DNA from: an uncultured Aquabacterium sp.
GTDB taxonomy: Bacteria; Pseudomonadota; Gammaproteobacteria; Burkholderiales; Burkholderiaceae_C
Direction of reading: 5' to 3'
Assembly: GCF_913773725.1 (NCBI RefSeq)
Contig: NZ_CAJYGK010000124.1
Coordinates: 1 to 38,013, forward strand
Length of the DNA: 38,013 bases
Shown: in pieces, positions 1 through 8,956 of the stretch
Numbering within the stretch: the first letter of the stretch is position 1
Layout: every line of letters begins with the position of its first letter
Program-made: the position numbers and the translations under genes
Notes under the pieces: generated by a model
Database searches by the model: none
What the model was told of the DNA's origin: nothing
Seen by the model: only the letters and a program-made list of their open reading frames with translations

Positions 1-182
1 TCAGATCAGGCCAAAATGGGCTTGAAATGGGGTGTTTTGGCGTCGGAGTCGACCCGCATCATCGAAAAACGAGCCCTTGCGTCAGCAGCGAAGCTGCGCC
101 CGTTGGGTATTTCCGCAGCCTGCTAGGGATAGGGTAGAACGCGAACCGCGCTTACGATCCCGAAAAACAATGCGGGGCTGAA

Positions 183-938
183 GTGGGAACCATGCAGGTC
201 GTCCTGACCATGCTGGCCGGTCTGGTGCCGGGCATGCTGCTGGGCGGGTGGTTGCGCACCCGCGCCATGAGACGGCAGCAACGCGGCTGGCCGGAACAGT
301 GGGATCTGCAACCTCGCCCGCTGTTCACCGCCCACGAGCGGGCGCTGTATCGCGAACTGCGGGCCGCCCTGCCTCAGCACCTCATCCTCGCCAAGGTCAG
401 CCTGCTTCGCTTCTGCCAGGCCGCCCACCCGCGTGACGTGCGTCGCTGGTACGAGCGCCTTCAGCCGCTGACGGTATCTCTGTTGGTGTGCACCCCGAAT
501 GGCACGGCCATCACGGCCATCGATCTGGAAGCGCCCGGCGGCCACACGAGCAGCCAGTCCCGCGCGCTGCGCCTGAAAGAGGCCGTGCTGGCCACCTGCC
601 GGGTGCGCTACCTGCGGTGTCTGCCTGACCAGTGGCCCCAGCCCGCCCTGCTCGCCGCGTGGGCGTTGGGCCACACATCGGATGCAGCCCACAGACCGAT
701 GTCCCGCCCGGACAGCCCGCTGGCCGATCCCTTGGTCAGTGCAGGCGACCAACTGGCACGGCGCCTGCGCGAACGCCGTGCAGAGCGGGCGGCGCGATGG
801 GCCGAGTCGGGCTTTGCGCCAGACTCGTTCTTCGCCTTCGACAGCCGGATCGATCCGGCCGCGAACTCGGTGCCCGCGCCCCTCGACGCCGACGACTTGG
901 CCACCGACGCGGGCAGCGCCCCGCGGAGGCAGGGCTAG
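183..938 (+). CDS. DUF2726-like membrane-anchored protein
   Basis: The protein has 251 residues. Residues 4-24 form one hydrophobic N-terminal segment (VVLTMLAGLVPGMLLGG) followed by basic residues, which fits a single-pass inner-membrane anchor with a cytoplasmic remainder. Residues 45-150 (LFTAHERALYRELRAALP, then a VSLLVCTPNG strand region) resemble the DUF2726 family, whose members have a restriction-endonuclease-like fold and often carry extra domains; the biochemical role is unknown. The C-terminal ~90 residues are Arg/Ala/Pro-rich and probably disordered. The GTG at 183 has GGGG about six bases upstream; the ATG at 192 is an alternative start. It converges with htpG, separated by a GC-rich hairpin. 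The family call is from recognition of the N-terminal half, with moderate confidence. Confidence 0.65.
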   Translation: MGTMQVVLTMLAGLVPGMLLGGWLRTRAMRRQQRGWPEQWDLQPRPLFTAHERALYRELRAALPQHLILAKVSLLRFCQAAHPRDVRRWYERLQPLTVSLLVCTPNGTAITAIDLEAPGGHTSSQSRALRLKEAVLATCRVRYLRCLPDQWPQPALLAAWALGHTSDAAHRPMSRPDSPLADPLVSAGDQLARRLRERRAERAARWAESGFAPDSFFAFDSRIDPAANSVPAPLDADDLATDAGSAPRRQG

Positions 939-940
939 CC

Positions 941-968
941 GGGCGCCGGCCCGACGGCCGGCGGCCCG
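941..968. terminator. GC-rich hairpin between convergent genes
   Basis: GGGCGCCGGCC and GGCCGGCGGCCC form a long stem with one bulged C around a 4-nt loop. It lies between the stops of two convergent genes (938 and 971). It has no T-tract, so it could be a bidirectional transcription barrier rather than a classical intrinsic terminator. Confidence 0.4.
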
Positions 969-970
969 CC

Positions 971-2869
971 TCAGGCCACCGCGGTGGTCAGCAGGCTGTT
1001 GACACGGCGCACGTACGCGGCCGGGTCCTCGAGTTGCCCACCTTCGGCCAGCAGAGCCTGGTCGAAGAGGATGTGCGCCAGATCGTCGAAGTGCTCGCTG
1101 GCTTCCAGCTTGCGCACCAGGCTGTGGTCCGGGTTCACCTCGAGGATGGGCTTGACCTCGGGGGCACTCTGGCCAGCCTGCTTGAGCAGGCGGGCCAGGT
1201 GGGCGCTCATGTCGCCCGACTCGGTCACGAGGCAGGCAGGCGAATCGACCAGGCGCGTGGTGACGCGCACGTCCTTGGCGCGCTCGCCCAACGCGGTCTT
1301 CAAGCGATCCAGCACCGGCTTGAAGGCAGCGGCCGCCTCTTCGGCCTTCTTCTTCTCTTCTTCGTCTTCCAGCTTGCCCAGGTCAACCGCGCCCTTGGTG
1401 ACGTTCTGCAGCGGCTTGCCGTCGAAGTCATACAGGTGCGACAGCAGCCACTCGTCGACGCGGTCGGTCAGCAGCAGCACCTCGATGCCCTTCTTCTTGA
1501 AGACCTCGAGCTGCGGGCTGTTCCTGGCAGCGGCCAGGCTGTCGGCGGCGATCACGTAGATGGCCTCCTGGCCCTCCTTCATGCGCGCCACGTAGTCGGC
1601 CAGGGACACCGACGGCTCGCCCGACTCGTCATGCGTGGAGGCGAAGCGGAACAGCTTGCTCAGGCGTTCGCGGTTGGCGAAGTCCTCGCCAATGCCTTCC
1701 TTGAGCACCGAGCCAAACTCCTTCCAGAACGCAGCGTACTGGTCGCGCTTGGCCTGGTCTTCGTTGCCAGCCAGGTCTTCCAGCATCGACAGCACGCGCT
1801 TGGTACAGCCCTCGCGGATGGCCTTGACGTCGCGGCTTTCCTGCAGGATCTCGCGGCTGACGTTCAGCGGCAGGTCCGCCGAGTCGACCACGCCCTTGAC
1901 GAAGCGGAGGTAGTTGGGCAGCAGCGCCTCGGCGTCGTCCATGATGAACACGCGCTTGACGTAGAGCTTCAGTCCGCCGTGCTTGTCGCGGTTCCAGATG
2001 TCGTACGGGGCCTTGGCCGGGATGTAGAGCAGCTGGGTGTATTCGCTGCGGCCTTCGACGCGGTTGTGCGTGTAGGCCAGCGGCGCTTCGCTGTCGTGGC
2101 TGAGCTGCTTGTAGAAGTCGTGGTACTGCTCTTCGGTGATGTCGCTCTTGCTGCGGGTCCAGAGGGCGGCGGCCTGGTTGACGGTCTCCCACTCGTCCTT
2201 GACGACGTACTCGCCCTTGTCCTTGTCCCACTCTTCCTTCTGCATGAGGATGGGCAGCGAGATGTGGTCGGAATACTTGCCGATGATGCCGCGCACCTTC
2301 CAGGCGGTGAGGAACTCGTCCTCGCCTTCGCGCAGGTGCAGGATGATGTCGGTGCCGCGGGCGGGCTTGGTCAGCGTCTCGACTTCGAAGTCGCCGGTGC
2401 CTTCGCTGCTCCAGCGTACGCCTTCTTCCGGCTTGAGGCCGGCGCGGCGGGATTCGACGGTGATGCGGTCGGCGACGATGTAGCCGCTGTAGAAGCCCAC
2501 GCCGAACTGGCCGATGAGCTGGGCATCCTTGGCCTGGTCGCCCGAGAGGCGGCCCATGAACTCCTTGGTGCCCGACTTGGCAATGGTGCCCAGGTGGTCG
2601 ATGGCTTCCTGCGCGCTCATGCCGATGCCGTTGTCTCGGATGGTGAGCGTGCGGTTGGCCTTGTCGAAGATCACCCGCACATCGAGGTTGGGGGCGTCTT
2701 CGTAGAGCGCGCTGTTGTCCAGGGCCTCGAAGCGCAGCTTGTCGCAGGCGTCCGAGGCGTTGGAGATCAGTTCACGCAGGAAGATCTCTTTGTTCGAGTA
2801 CAGCGAATGGGTGACGAGGTGCAGCAGCTGCTTGACCTCGGCCTGGAAGGAATGGGTGGTCTTGTCCAT
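971..2869 (-). CDS. htpG: Molecular chaperone HtpG (Hsp90)
   Basis: This is the cytosolic ATP-dependent Hsp90 chaperone that remodels client proteins with DnaK. The 632 residues match the usual HtpG length. The N-terminal GHKL ATP-binding motifs are all present: [14 protein letters not shown] (33-46), RDNGIGM (78-84) and GQFGVGFYS (120-128). The middle domain and C-terminal dimerisation domain follow. The open frame extends 36 codons further upstream, but the ATG giving [16 protein letters not shown] matches the family start exactly. Upstream lies a good sigma-32-like promoter, consistent with heat-shock control. It is a monocistronic housekeeping gene. Confidence 0.98.
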   Translation of the reverse strand: MDKTTHSFQAEVKQLLHLVTHSLYSNKEIFLRELISNASDACDKLRFEALDNSALYEDAPNLDVRVIFDKANRTLTIRDNGIGMSAQEAIDHLGTIAKSGTKEFMGRLSGDQAKDAQLIGQFGVGFYSGYIVADRITVESRRAGLKPEEGVRWSSEGTGDFEVETLTKPARGTDIILHLREGEDEFLTAWKVRGIIGKYSDHISLPILMQKEEWDKDKGEYVVKDEWETVNQAAALWTRSKSDITEEQYHDFYKQLSHDSEAPLAYTHNRVEGRSEYTQLLYIPAKAPYDIWNRDKHGGLKLYVKRVFIMDDAEALLPNYLRFVKGVVDSADLPLNVSREILQESRDVKAIREGCTKRVLSMLEDLAGNEDQAKRDQYAAFWKEFGSVLKEGIGEDFANRERLSKLFRFASTHDESGEPSVSLADYVARMKEGQEAIYVIAADSLAAARNSPQLEVFKKKGIEVLLLTDRVDEWLLSHLYDFDGKPLQNVTKGAVDLGKLEDEEEKKKAEEAAAAFKPVLDRLKTALGERAKDVRVTTRLVDSPACLVTESGDMSAHLARLLKQAGQSAPEVKPILEVNPDHSLVRKLEASEHFDDLAHILFDQALLAEGGQLEDPAAYVRRVNSLLTTAVA

Positions 2870-2941
2870 GGCTGTTCTTGTGCGTCGATCGCAAGGGTGA
2901 AACACGGGCCGGCCGGCATGACCGGCCCCGACAGGAGCGAG

Positions 2942-2969
2942 ACGTGAGGGCGGTGCGGGGGATTTCAAG
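2942..2969 (-). promoter_or_regulatory. Putative sigma-32 heat-shock promoter of htpG
   Basis: On the minus strand CTTGAAA (2969-2963) matches the sigma-32 -35 consensus exactly. After 13 nt, CCTCACGT (2949-2942) matches most positions of the -10 consensus CCCCATNT. The predicted transcription start lies about 65 nt before the htpG ATG. Confidence 0.6.
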
Positions 2970-3022
2970 AGCCTCAAGGCCGGCTGGTGCGGTGTGGCAG
3001 GCGCGAGACAGCGGGGAGGGGC

Positions 3023-3052
3023 TTGCGCCGACGCGAAAAAACGGGCTATACT
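3023..3052 (+). promoter_or_regulatory. Putative sigma-70 promoter of tRNA-Met
   Basis: TATACT at 3047-3052 is a near-consensus -10 box placed 12 nt before the mature tRNA 5' end. TTGCGC at 3023-3028, 18 bp upstream, is a weaker -35. Confidence 0.5.
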
Positions 3053-3064
3053 TTCAGTCTCGTT

Positions 3065-3141
<77 letters not shown>

Positions 3142-3150
3142 AACACCTGA

Positions 3151-3185
3151 AAAGCCTTGCATGTCGAAGACCTGCAAGGCTTTTT
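3151..3185 (+). terminator. Intrinsic terminator after tRNA-Met
   Basis: AAAGCCTTGCA and TGCAAGGCTTT form an 11-bp stem with an 11-nt loop, running into TTTTT. It starts 10 nt after the tRNA CCA end. Confidence 0.85.
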
Positions 3186-3315
3186 GCTTTGGCGCACGCT
3201 GCGAGCGCCCGCCCCCCCAGCCGCCCTTGCGTTGCAACAAGCCCCCCGGGCCGGCACGCGCCTACGATGAAAGCGTCCTCCCCTGTCGGTTCAACCGACC
3301 ACCGAGGCTCTCATC

Positions 3316-3882
3316 ATGCGCCCCACCCGCCTGCTCCCCCTGTTGCTTCTGTCGGCCGGCATGGCCATCGCCCACGCGGAGCCCATCGGGCAGCCACCGG
3401 CTGTGCCGTCCAGCGCCGTGCCGTGTCTGCAGGGCCTGCGACTGAAGAACTCCCACACCCCGCCGGAGCTTTACCTGGGGGTCGTCCAGTGTGCGCGTGA
3501 GCGGGCCACCTTCCCCGCAGCGGCCAACATGTTCGTGTTGGCGGGGGTCTACGGGCGTTATGACCAGTTGCGTGTGAAGGACGCATCGGCGCATCAGGCC
3601 GTCTCCGTCATGCGCATGGCCATCGACGGCCACCTGAGCGACGACTTCCGCGCCTACCTGCGCCAGATCGGCGCGTCCAGACCCGCCATGCAGCAGATGT
3701 GCGCCATGGTGCGGCGGGTCGGCCCTCCGGCCTATTTCCCGCAGTACATGGTCGAGCATGGCCTGGGTGCGACACGGGCCGCGCTCGAGGGGCATCCGGC
3801 CCCCGGCCCGCTGAACGAAAAGCTCGACAAGGAGCACGCCTGGGACGAGGCGATCGAAGGCTACCTGCACTGCAGCGAATGA
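3316..3882 (+). CDS. Small secreted protein of unknown function
   Basis: The protein has 188 residues. It begins with a clear Sec signal peptide: MRPTR, a hydrophobic LLPLLLLSAGMAIA core, and a probable cleavage after AHA (residues 19-21). The mature part is therefore likely periplasmic. Four cysteines are visible in the mature region (PCLQGL, VQCARE, MCAMV and LHCSE), enough for two disulfides. I recognise no catalytic motif or family. A GAGG sequence lies about 9 nt before the ATG. The gene is preceded by the tRNA-Met terminator and meets the convergent Lrp-type gene 12 nt after its stop, so it is probably a single-gene unit. Confidence 0.75.
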   Translation: MRPTRLLPLLLLSAGMAIAHAEPIGQPPAVPSSAVPCLQGLRLKNSHTPPELYLGVVQCARERATFPAAANMFVLAGVYGRYDQLRVKDASAHQAVSVMRMAIDGHLSDDFRAYLRQIGASRPAMQQMCAMVRRVGPPAYFPQYMVEHGLGATRAALEGHPAPGPLNEKLDKEHAWDEAIEGYLHCSE

Positions 3883-3894
3883 GCGCCCGGGCGT

Positions 3895-4365
3895 TCACGC
3901 CTCCACCGGCAGGATCAGGGTCTCCTTGATCTCTTCCATGACGATGTAGCTGCGTGACTCCGTGGCACCGGGCAGCTTGAGCAGGATCTCGCCCAGCAGG
4001 CGACGGTACTGCGACATCTCGGCAATGCGGGCCTTCACCAGGAAGTCGAAATCACCGGTGACCAGGTGGCACTCGAGCACATGGGGCACGTGGCCGATCT
4101 GGGCCTTGACCTGGTTGAACACCTCGTCGGACTTGATCGCCATCTTGAGCTCCACGAACACCAGCATCGCCTGCCCGACCGCGGCCGGGTTCAGGCGAGC
4201 GTGGTAGCCGGTGATCACGCCCTCGCGCTCGAGACGGCGCACGCGCTCGGTGCAAGGGGTGGGCGAGAGGCCGACACGCTCGGCCAGTTCGGTCATCGAC
4301 AGGCGGCCTTCGCGCTGAAGGTGCGCCAGGATGCGGCGGTCAAGCCGGTCCAGTTCACGCGTCAT
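3895..4365 (-). CDS. Lrp/AsnC-family transcriptional regulator
   Basis: The 156 residues have the standard Lrp/AsnC layout. The N-terminal winged helix-turn-helix ([20 protein letters not shown], then [20 protein letters not shown]) is followed by a RAM ligand-binding and oligomerisation domain from about residue 65. The RAM domain contains the family-typical [16 protein letters not shown] stretch. A strong Shine-Dalgarno (GGGAGAAAG) precedes the ATG. The gene is divergent from dadA, the classical position of DadR/Lrp-type regulators of D-amino acid catabolism. Local control of dadA and of itself from the shared 140-bp gap is a reasonable inference. Whether it is the global Lrp or a local DadR-type regulator cannot be settled from the sequence. 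Confidence 0.93.
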   Translation of the reverse strand: MTRELDRLDRRILAHLQREGRLSMTELAERVGLSPTPCTERVRRLEREGVITGYHARLNPAAVGQAMLVFVELKMAIKSDEVFNQVKAQIGHVPHVLECHLVTGDFDFLVKARIAEMSQYRRLLGEILLKLPGATESRSYIVMEEIKETLILPVEA

Positions 4366-4505
4366 GGTGGCTTTCTCCCGTATGGCGTTCTGTGGCAGTG
4401 ATTTTCACTGCATTCGCCGCGCCTCCACAAGCAATACAGCGGAAATCCTGCCCGGTGTTCCTTACAGTGAAGTCCTGGGGCCCGAGCGGCCAGGAGGGCT
4501 GTGAG

Positions 4506-5804
4506 ATGGACGTGATCGTGCTGGGAGGCGGGGTGATCGGCACCACCACCGCCTGGAGTCTGGCCCGGGCGGGCGCCCGGGTGACGGTGCTGGAGCGCCA
4601 GCCGGGGGTGGCGCTGGAGACGAGCTTTGCCAACGCAGGCCAGGTATCGGCCGGCTACGCAACGCCGTGGGCGGCCCCGGGCATTCCCCTCAAAGCCATG
4701 AAGTGGCTGTGTCAGCGTCATGCCCCGCTCGCCATCCGGCCCGATGGCACGCTGTTCCAGTGGCAATGGATGCTGCAGATGCTGGGGCAATGTCGCGCCG
4801 ACCGCTATGCGGTCAACAAGACCCGCATGATGCGCCTGGCCGAGTACAGCCGCGATCAGCTGCGCATGCTGCGCGCCGAACTGGGTTTGCAGTACGAGGC
4901 CCGCAGCCTGGGTACCTTGCAGGTGTTCCGGACCGCAGCCCAGCTGGCTGCGGCCGAGCGCGACGTGGCCGTGCTGCGCGACCTGGGCGTGCCCCATCGC
5001 CTGCTGTCCCGCGATGAACTGCACACGGCCGAGCCCGCGCTGCACGGCGTGCGCGAGCGGCTCTCGGGTGGGCTGCAGCTGCCCAATGACGAAACCGGCG
5101 ACTGCCACCTGTTCACCACCGAATTGGCGCGGCAGGCTCAGGCGATGGGCGTGCGTTTTCGCTTCGGGGTGCAGGTGGAGGGCCTTGAGGTGCAAGGCCA
5201 CAGCGTGCGGGCCGTCCAGACCTCGGACGAGTCACTGCGCGCGGACCATGTCGTCGTGGCGCTGGGCTGCGCCAGCCGGCCGCTGCTGCAGGGTCTGGGG
5301 CTGGATCTGCCGGTGTACCCCGTCAAGGGCTACTCGCTCACAGTGCCGCTGGCCGACGAAGCCCGCGCCCCGGTGTCCACGGTGCTGGATGAAACCTACA
5401 AGGTGGCCGTGACACGCTTCGATCGGCGCCTGAGGGTGGGCGGCATGGCCGAGCTGGCCGGCTTGGACATGCGGCTGGACCCGCGCCGCCGCGCCACGCT
5501 GGAAAAGGTGGTCAACGACCTGTTCCCGGGCGGCGGCACCCTGTCGGACGGGCAGTTCTGGACGGGGCTGCGCCCGATGACGCCCGACGGCACCCCGTTG
5601 GTGGGGGCGACCGCGATCGACAACCTGTGGACCAACACCGGCCACGGCACGCTGGGCTGGACCATGGCGTGCGGCTCGGCGCAGGTGGTGGCCGATCTGG
5701 TGACCGGACGGCGCCCGGCCATCGACACCGAGGGGCTGTCGCTGTCGCGCTGGCAGCGGGGCATTCAAAAGTTTGCAATGAAGCCGTCAGCAGCGGTGTC
5801 CTGA
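4506..5804 (+). CDS. dadA: D-amino acid dehydrogenase (DadA)
   Basis: This FAD-dependent dehydrogenase oxidises D-amino acids, classically D-alanine, to 2-oxo acids and ammonia and passes electrons to the respiratory chain. The 432 residues are normal length. The N-terminal Rossmann dinucleotide motif VLGGGVIG (5-12) ends in the acidic residue of VTVLER. The family-typical [22 protein letters not shown] follows in two consecutive stretches, and the C-terminal [16 protein letters not shown] and [15 protein letters not shown] segments complete the DAO fold. The frame is open for 38 more codons upstream, but the ATG at 4506 has AGGAGGG seven bases upstream and starts directly at the FAD motif. 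It is divergent from the Lrp/AsnC gene. Confidence 0.95.
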   Translation: MDVIVLGGGVIGTTTAWSLARAGARVTVLERQPGVALETSFANAGQVSAGYATPWAAPGIPLKAMKWLCQRHAPLAIRPDGTLFQWQWMLQMLGQCRADRYAVNKTRMMRLAEYSRDQLRMLRAELGLQYEARSLGTLQVFRTAAQLAAAERDVAVLRDLGVPHRLLSRDELHTAEPALHGVRERLSGGLQLPNDETGDCHLFTTELARQAQAMGVRFRFGVQVEGLEVQGHSVRAVQTSDESLRADHVVVALGCASRPLLQGLGLDLPVYPVKGYSLTVPLADEARAPVSTVLDETYKVAVTRFDRRLRVGGMAELAGLDMRLDPRRRATLEKVVNDLFPGGGTLSDGQFWTGLRPMTPDGTPLVGATAIDNLWTNTGHGTLGWTMACGSAQVVADLVTGRRPAIDTEGLSLSRWQRGIQKFAMKPSAAVS

Positions 5805-5834
5805 GCATGGGGGCGCACGCACTACAGTCAACGC

Positions 5835-6644
5835 ATGACTGCTCGCGCCCCTGTCCTTTTCGTCTCGCACGGCTCACCCACCTTCGCCATCGATCCTGGC
5901 CGCCTGGGCCCCGCCCTCACGGCGCTGGGCCAGGCATGGCGGGATGTGAAGGCCGTCCTGGTGGTGTCGCCGCACTGGCAGACCCGCGAGCTGGCGGTCA
6001 CGCTGTCACGCCAGCCAGAAACGGTCCACGACTTCGGCGGCTTCCCGCCCGCGCTGTATCGCCTGCAGTACCCGGTTCCCGATCCCCTGCCCTACGCCAG
6101 CCAGGCTGTGCAGGCGCTGGCCCGCGCCGGTCATGCCGTGCAGGGCGACGAGCAACGCGGGCTGGACCACGGTGCCTGGGTGCCGCTGATGCACCTGCTG
6201 CCGGTGGGGTCCGATGGGCGTGCACCGCTGCCGGTGTTTCAAGTCTCGCTGCCCATCCATTTCGGCACGGCCGATGCCTGGCGACTCGGCCAGGCTCTGG
6301 CGCCCTTGCGGGACGCAGGCATCGCGGTCGTCGGCTCGGGCAGCATGACGCACAACCTGCGCGACGTACAGTGGGCGGATGACGCCGCCCCTGTGCCCTA
6401 TGTCGAGGCGTTTGCCGCCTGGGTGCGCGACGCCGTGGCGCGTGCCGATGACAAGGCGGTGATGGACTACCGCCAGCAGGCGCCCCACGCCGCACGGGCC
6501 CACCCGACCGAGGAGCACTTCCTGCCCCTGCTGGTGGCGCTCGGCGCCCGGGATGCGGACGAAGCGCCCTTCATGCTGGACGCCGACATCACCCACGGAT
6601 CGCTGTCGATGGCGTCGTTCGCGTGGGGAACGCCGGCGCAGTGA
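5835..6644 (+). CDS. DODA-type extradiol ring-cleavage dioxygenase
   Basis: The 269 residues belong to the LigB superfamily, class III non-haem iron dioxygenases related to 4,5-DOPA dioxygenase (E. coli YgiD). Metal-ligand regions are visible: FVSHGSPTFAID at residues 9-20, VVSPHWQTRE near 43, the GLDHGAWVPLMHL segment near 112, and VGSGSMTHNLRD near 165. The true substrate in bacteria is uncertain; catechol-type aromatics are the family norm. It starts 30 nt after dadA on the same strand, so co-transcription is possible although no functional link is obvious. The stop is immediately followed by the stop of the convergent chemotaxis gene. Confidence 0.9.
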   Translation: MTARAPVLFVSHGSPTFAIDPGRLGPALTALGQAWRDVKAVLVVSPHWQTRELAVTLSRQPETVHDFGGFPPALYRLQYPVPDPLPYASQAVQALARAGHAVQGDEQRGLDHGAWVPLMHLLPVGSDGRAPLPVFQVSLPIHFGTADAWRLGQALAPLRDAGIAVVGSGSMTHNLRDVQWADDAAPVPYVEAFAAWVRDAVARADDKAVMDYRQQAPHAARAHPTEEHFLPLLVALGARDADEAPFMLDADITHGSLSMASFAWGTPAQ

Positions 6645-8333
6645 TCAGAACGAAGCCCAGTCGTCGCTGCCCGCCTTGACGGGGGCGCTGACCGGGGTAG
6701 GTGCCGGGGCGGTTGCTGCGGCCCGGGCGACCGGCCTGTCGGCGGCGCGGCGGGCGACAGGCACCGGGCTGGCCGTCGCCTTGCGGGAGAGCTTGAAGAC
6801 CGCCACCGCCTGCACGAGCTGCTGAGCCTGGCCCTTCAGGCTCTCGGCCGCCGAAGCGCTCTGTTCCACCAGAGCTGCGTTCTGCTGCGTCACCTGATCC
6901 ATCTGGCCGACCGCGCCACTGACCTGCTGGATGCCCGAGCTCTGCTCGGCACTGGCCGACGTGATCTCGGCCACGATATCGCTCACGCGCTTGATCGAAC
7001 CCACGATCTCGTCCATGGTCTTGCCGGCCTGATCGACCAGCACGGTGCCTTGCTCCACCTGCTCGACGCTCCGGCCAATGAGGGTCTTGATCTCCTTGGC
7101 CGCCTCGGCGCTGCGCTGCGCCAGGGTGCGCACCTCGGACGCCACCACGGCAAAGCCGCGACCCTGCTCGCCCGCGCGGGCCGCCTCGACCGCGGCGTTC
7201 AGCGCGAGGATGTTGGTCTGGAACGCGATGCCATCGATCACACCGATGATGTCGCCGATCTTGCGGCTGCTGTCGCTGATGCCTTGCATCGTGGAAACGA
7301 CCTTGCCAACCACCTCGCCGCCCTCGGCCGCCACCGAGGTGGCGCCTTGCGCGAGCACGTTGGCCTGCTGGGCGCTGTCGGCGTTGTTGCGCACGGTGAC
7401 CCCGAGCTGGCTCATGGTGGCAGAGGTCTGCTGCAGTGCGCTGGCCTGCTCCTCGGTGCGCTGACTCAGGTCCTGGTTGCCGAGTGCGATCTCGGCGCTG
7501 GCCGTGGCCACGCCTTCCGCGTTCTCGCGGACCTGGGCCACCACTTCCGTCAGCGAGGCCTGCATGTCCGCCATGGTGGTCAGCAGCGGGCTGAATTCGT
7601 CACGTACATCGTCGAGCACCGGAACGGAGAAATCGCCCTCCTTCACGCGGTCGGCCACGACCTGGGCCTGCGCGACACGCCGGCGCAACGACCGCGCCAT
7701 GAACCACGAGAAGGCCACCAGACCACAGCCCACCGCAGCGACGAACGCTGACAGCTGCAGACGGGTGTTTTCCACATTGGATCCAATGGCCGCCACATCG
7801 CCCTCGAGAACCTTGATCTGGCGATCCCGCTCTTCGCTCAGCCATTTCTGGATCTTGGCGAACTGGGGCGTGGTGGTCTCTGCCAGCATGGTGCGGGCTT
7901 CATCATGCTGGCCAGCCTTCACCAGCGCCAGGTTCTTCTCGGCAACTGGCCAGGACACTTCCTGAAGGTCCAGCCAATCCCGCTTGAACGCGTCGCGCCC
8001 TGCCTGCTCGGTGATCTCTGCCAGGAAATCGGCATCGTTCTTCGAGATCTGCTTGCGCTTGAGTTGCACTGCCTGCGCGGCGGCGTCGATCTCTTCCGGG
8101 CTCTTGGCCAGCATGGCCCGCCGGATGTCGGACAGCGCCTGCGACACCTTCAACTCGGTGCTCGCGATCAGGGCCAGTTGCAGCACCTTCACCTTGCCGG
8201 TACGGTAAGTGAGATCACGGACCTCACTGAGCTGATGCCAGGCGCTGGCCGTGACCGCGACGAGGGCGGCGATGAGGGCAAAGGACACCACGTACAGCCG
8301 CGCGCTCAGGCTGAGACCTCGAAGAAGAGACAT
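6645..8333 (-). CDS. Methyl-accepting chemotaxis protein
   Basis: This 562-residue inner-membrane chemoreceptor has TM1 at about 12-30, a helical periplasmic sensor of about 160 residues (four-helix-bundle type), TM2 at about 192-212, a HAMP linker to about 265, then a long MCP signalling domain. The highly conserved hairpin tip is present ([15 protein letters not shown], then [20 protein letters not shown]). The C-terminus is an Ala/Pro linker ending in DDWASF, resembling the CheR/CheB-tethering pentapeptide (NWETF type) of E. coli receptors; that role is inferred. The frame extends upstream, but the ATG at 8333 gives the expected short basic N-terminus before TM1. The ligand is unknown. Confidence 0.95.
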   Translation of the reverse strand: MSLLRGLSLSARLYVVSFALIAALVAVTASAWHQLSEVRDLTYRTGKVKVLQLALIASTELKVSQALSDIRRAMLAKSPEEIDAAAQAVQLKRKQISKNDADFLAEITEQAGRDAFKRDWLDLQEVSWPVAEKNLALVKAGQHDEARTMLAETTTPQFAKIQKWLSEERDRQIKVLEGDVAAIGSNVENTRLQLSAFVAAVGCGLVAFSWFMARSLRRRVAQAQVVADRVKEGDFSVPVLDDVRDEFSPLLTTMADMQASLTEVVAQVRENAEGVATASAEIALGNQDLSQRTEEQASALQQTSATMSQLGVTVRNNADSAQQANVLAQGATSVAAEGGEVVGKVVSTMQGISDSSRKIGDIIGVIDGIAFQTNILALNAAVEAARAGEQGRGFAVVASEVRTLAQRSAEAAKEIKTLIGRSVEQVEQGTVLVDQAGKTMDEIVGSIKRVSDIVAEITSASAEQSSGIQQVSGAVGQMDQVTQQNAALVEQSASAAESLKGQAQQLVQAVAVFKLSRKATASPVPVARRAADRPVARAAATAPAPTPVSAPVKAGSDDWASF

Positions 8334-8781
8334 GCTTGCGTTCCTTGAAAAGACAAATCGAACCGCTCCTGGACACTGCACAGGCGCAAGGCAGGGCGGA
8401 CAGGTCTTCAGAGCATCCACAGGCGAACGCGGCATCCCAGCCATGAGCAGCGCGACAGCCCTTCCCGCCTCGCTCCGTTTGCACGAAGCAACGCCGGGAA
8501 GAAGGTGCGACACATTCACCTGGGGTGGCTATCGGCACGAACCGTTACATGTGTAAGGTCTTTCGGCGCACGGAATGGCTTTTTGCCCACTTTGTCACGG
8601 AGCGGGCTTCTGGCATGCGCCCTGACAGGGTGCGGTGAACCTGGGCACCCCGGGTGCCGGGGCCTCAGGACAATGTGCTGTTCGAGCGCTGCCTCACGCG
8701 TTGACAGCGCGAGGTGCTTGGACGAGGGCGTCGCGGCTCGGAACGAGCGGAAACACGGCGGGAAGCATGGTCCCGGAAACG
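8334..8781. other. Intergenic stretch upstream of the chemoreceptor
   Basis: I see no convincing gene here. The only pattern noted is an inverted repeat TTACA-TG-TGTAA at 8545-8556. A minus-strand GCCGATAG near 8530 resembles the -10 half of a flagellar sigma-28 promoter, but there is no matching TAAAG box. Confidence 0.4.
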
Positions 8782-8804
8782 ACAAAGCCCCGCAGTGCGG
8801 GGCT
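8782..8804 (-). terminator. Terminator of the original tRNA-Pro gene
   Basis: On the minus strand AGCCCCGC-ACT-GCGGGGCT is a perfect 8-bp hairpin followed by TTGTC then TTT. It sits about 30 nt downstream of the tRNA-Pro 3' fragment, in the place expected for the native tRNA terminator. Confidence 0.6.
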
Positions 8805-8832
8805 CTGTGATTCCTTGGTTTTCAAGGGAAAC

Positions 8833-8879
8833 TGGTCGGGGTGAGAGGATTCGAACCTCCGGCCTCTACGTCCCGAACG
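8833..8879 (-). other. Attachment site: 3' fragment of tRNA-Pro(CGG)
   Basis: Read on the minus strand, this segment is the last 47 nt of a tRNA-Pro(CGG). It contains the anticodon loop TTCGGGA, the 3' anticodon strand CGTAG, a variable region AGGCC, the T-arm GGAGG-TTCGAAT-CCTCT, the acceptor strand CACCCCG and ACCA. The 5' half (acceptor CGGGGTG, D-arm, 5' anticodon strand) is absent: beyond the CG next to the loop the sequence no longer pairs or resembles a tRNA. A tyrosine integrase starts about 80 bp away and the tRNA terminator is retained on the other side. This is the expected remnant when an integrative element recombines at a tRNA anticodon loop. The restored full tRNA should lie at the other end, outside the window. 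Confidence 0.8.
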
Positions 8880-8915
8880 CTAGGCACTTGCCCTGTATCC
8901 ACTGATGCTCTAAGC

Positions 8916-8948
8916 TGTCCCAGCATTAATTGGGACAAATTTGGGACA
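8916..8948. repeat. TGGGACA repeats at the integrase start
   Basis: TGTCCCA (8916-8922) is followed by two direct copies of its complement, TGGGACA at 8931-8937 and 8942-8948. The direct copies are 11 bp apart, one helical turn. They lie between the tRNA core and the integrase ATG, so they may bind integrase, an excisionase or a repressor. Confidence 0.5.
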
Positions 8949-8956
8949 CAAGAGAC

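Noticed and set aside
632-2947. 771-codon plus-strand open frame opposite htpG
   Set aside because: It is the antisense shadow of the high-GC htpG gene; the minus-strand product is an unmistakable HtpG.
8522-8560. Flagellar sigma-28 promoter for the chemoreceptor
   Set aside because: Only a GCCGATAG-like -10 half is present; no TAAAG element lies at the required distance.
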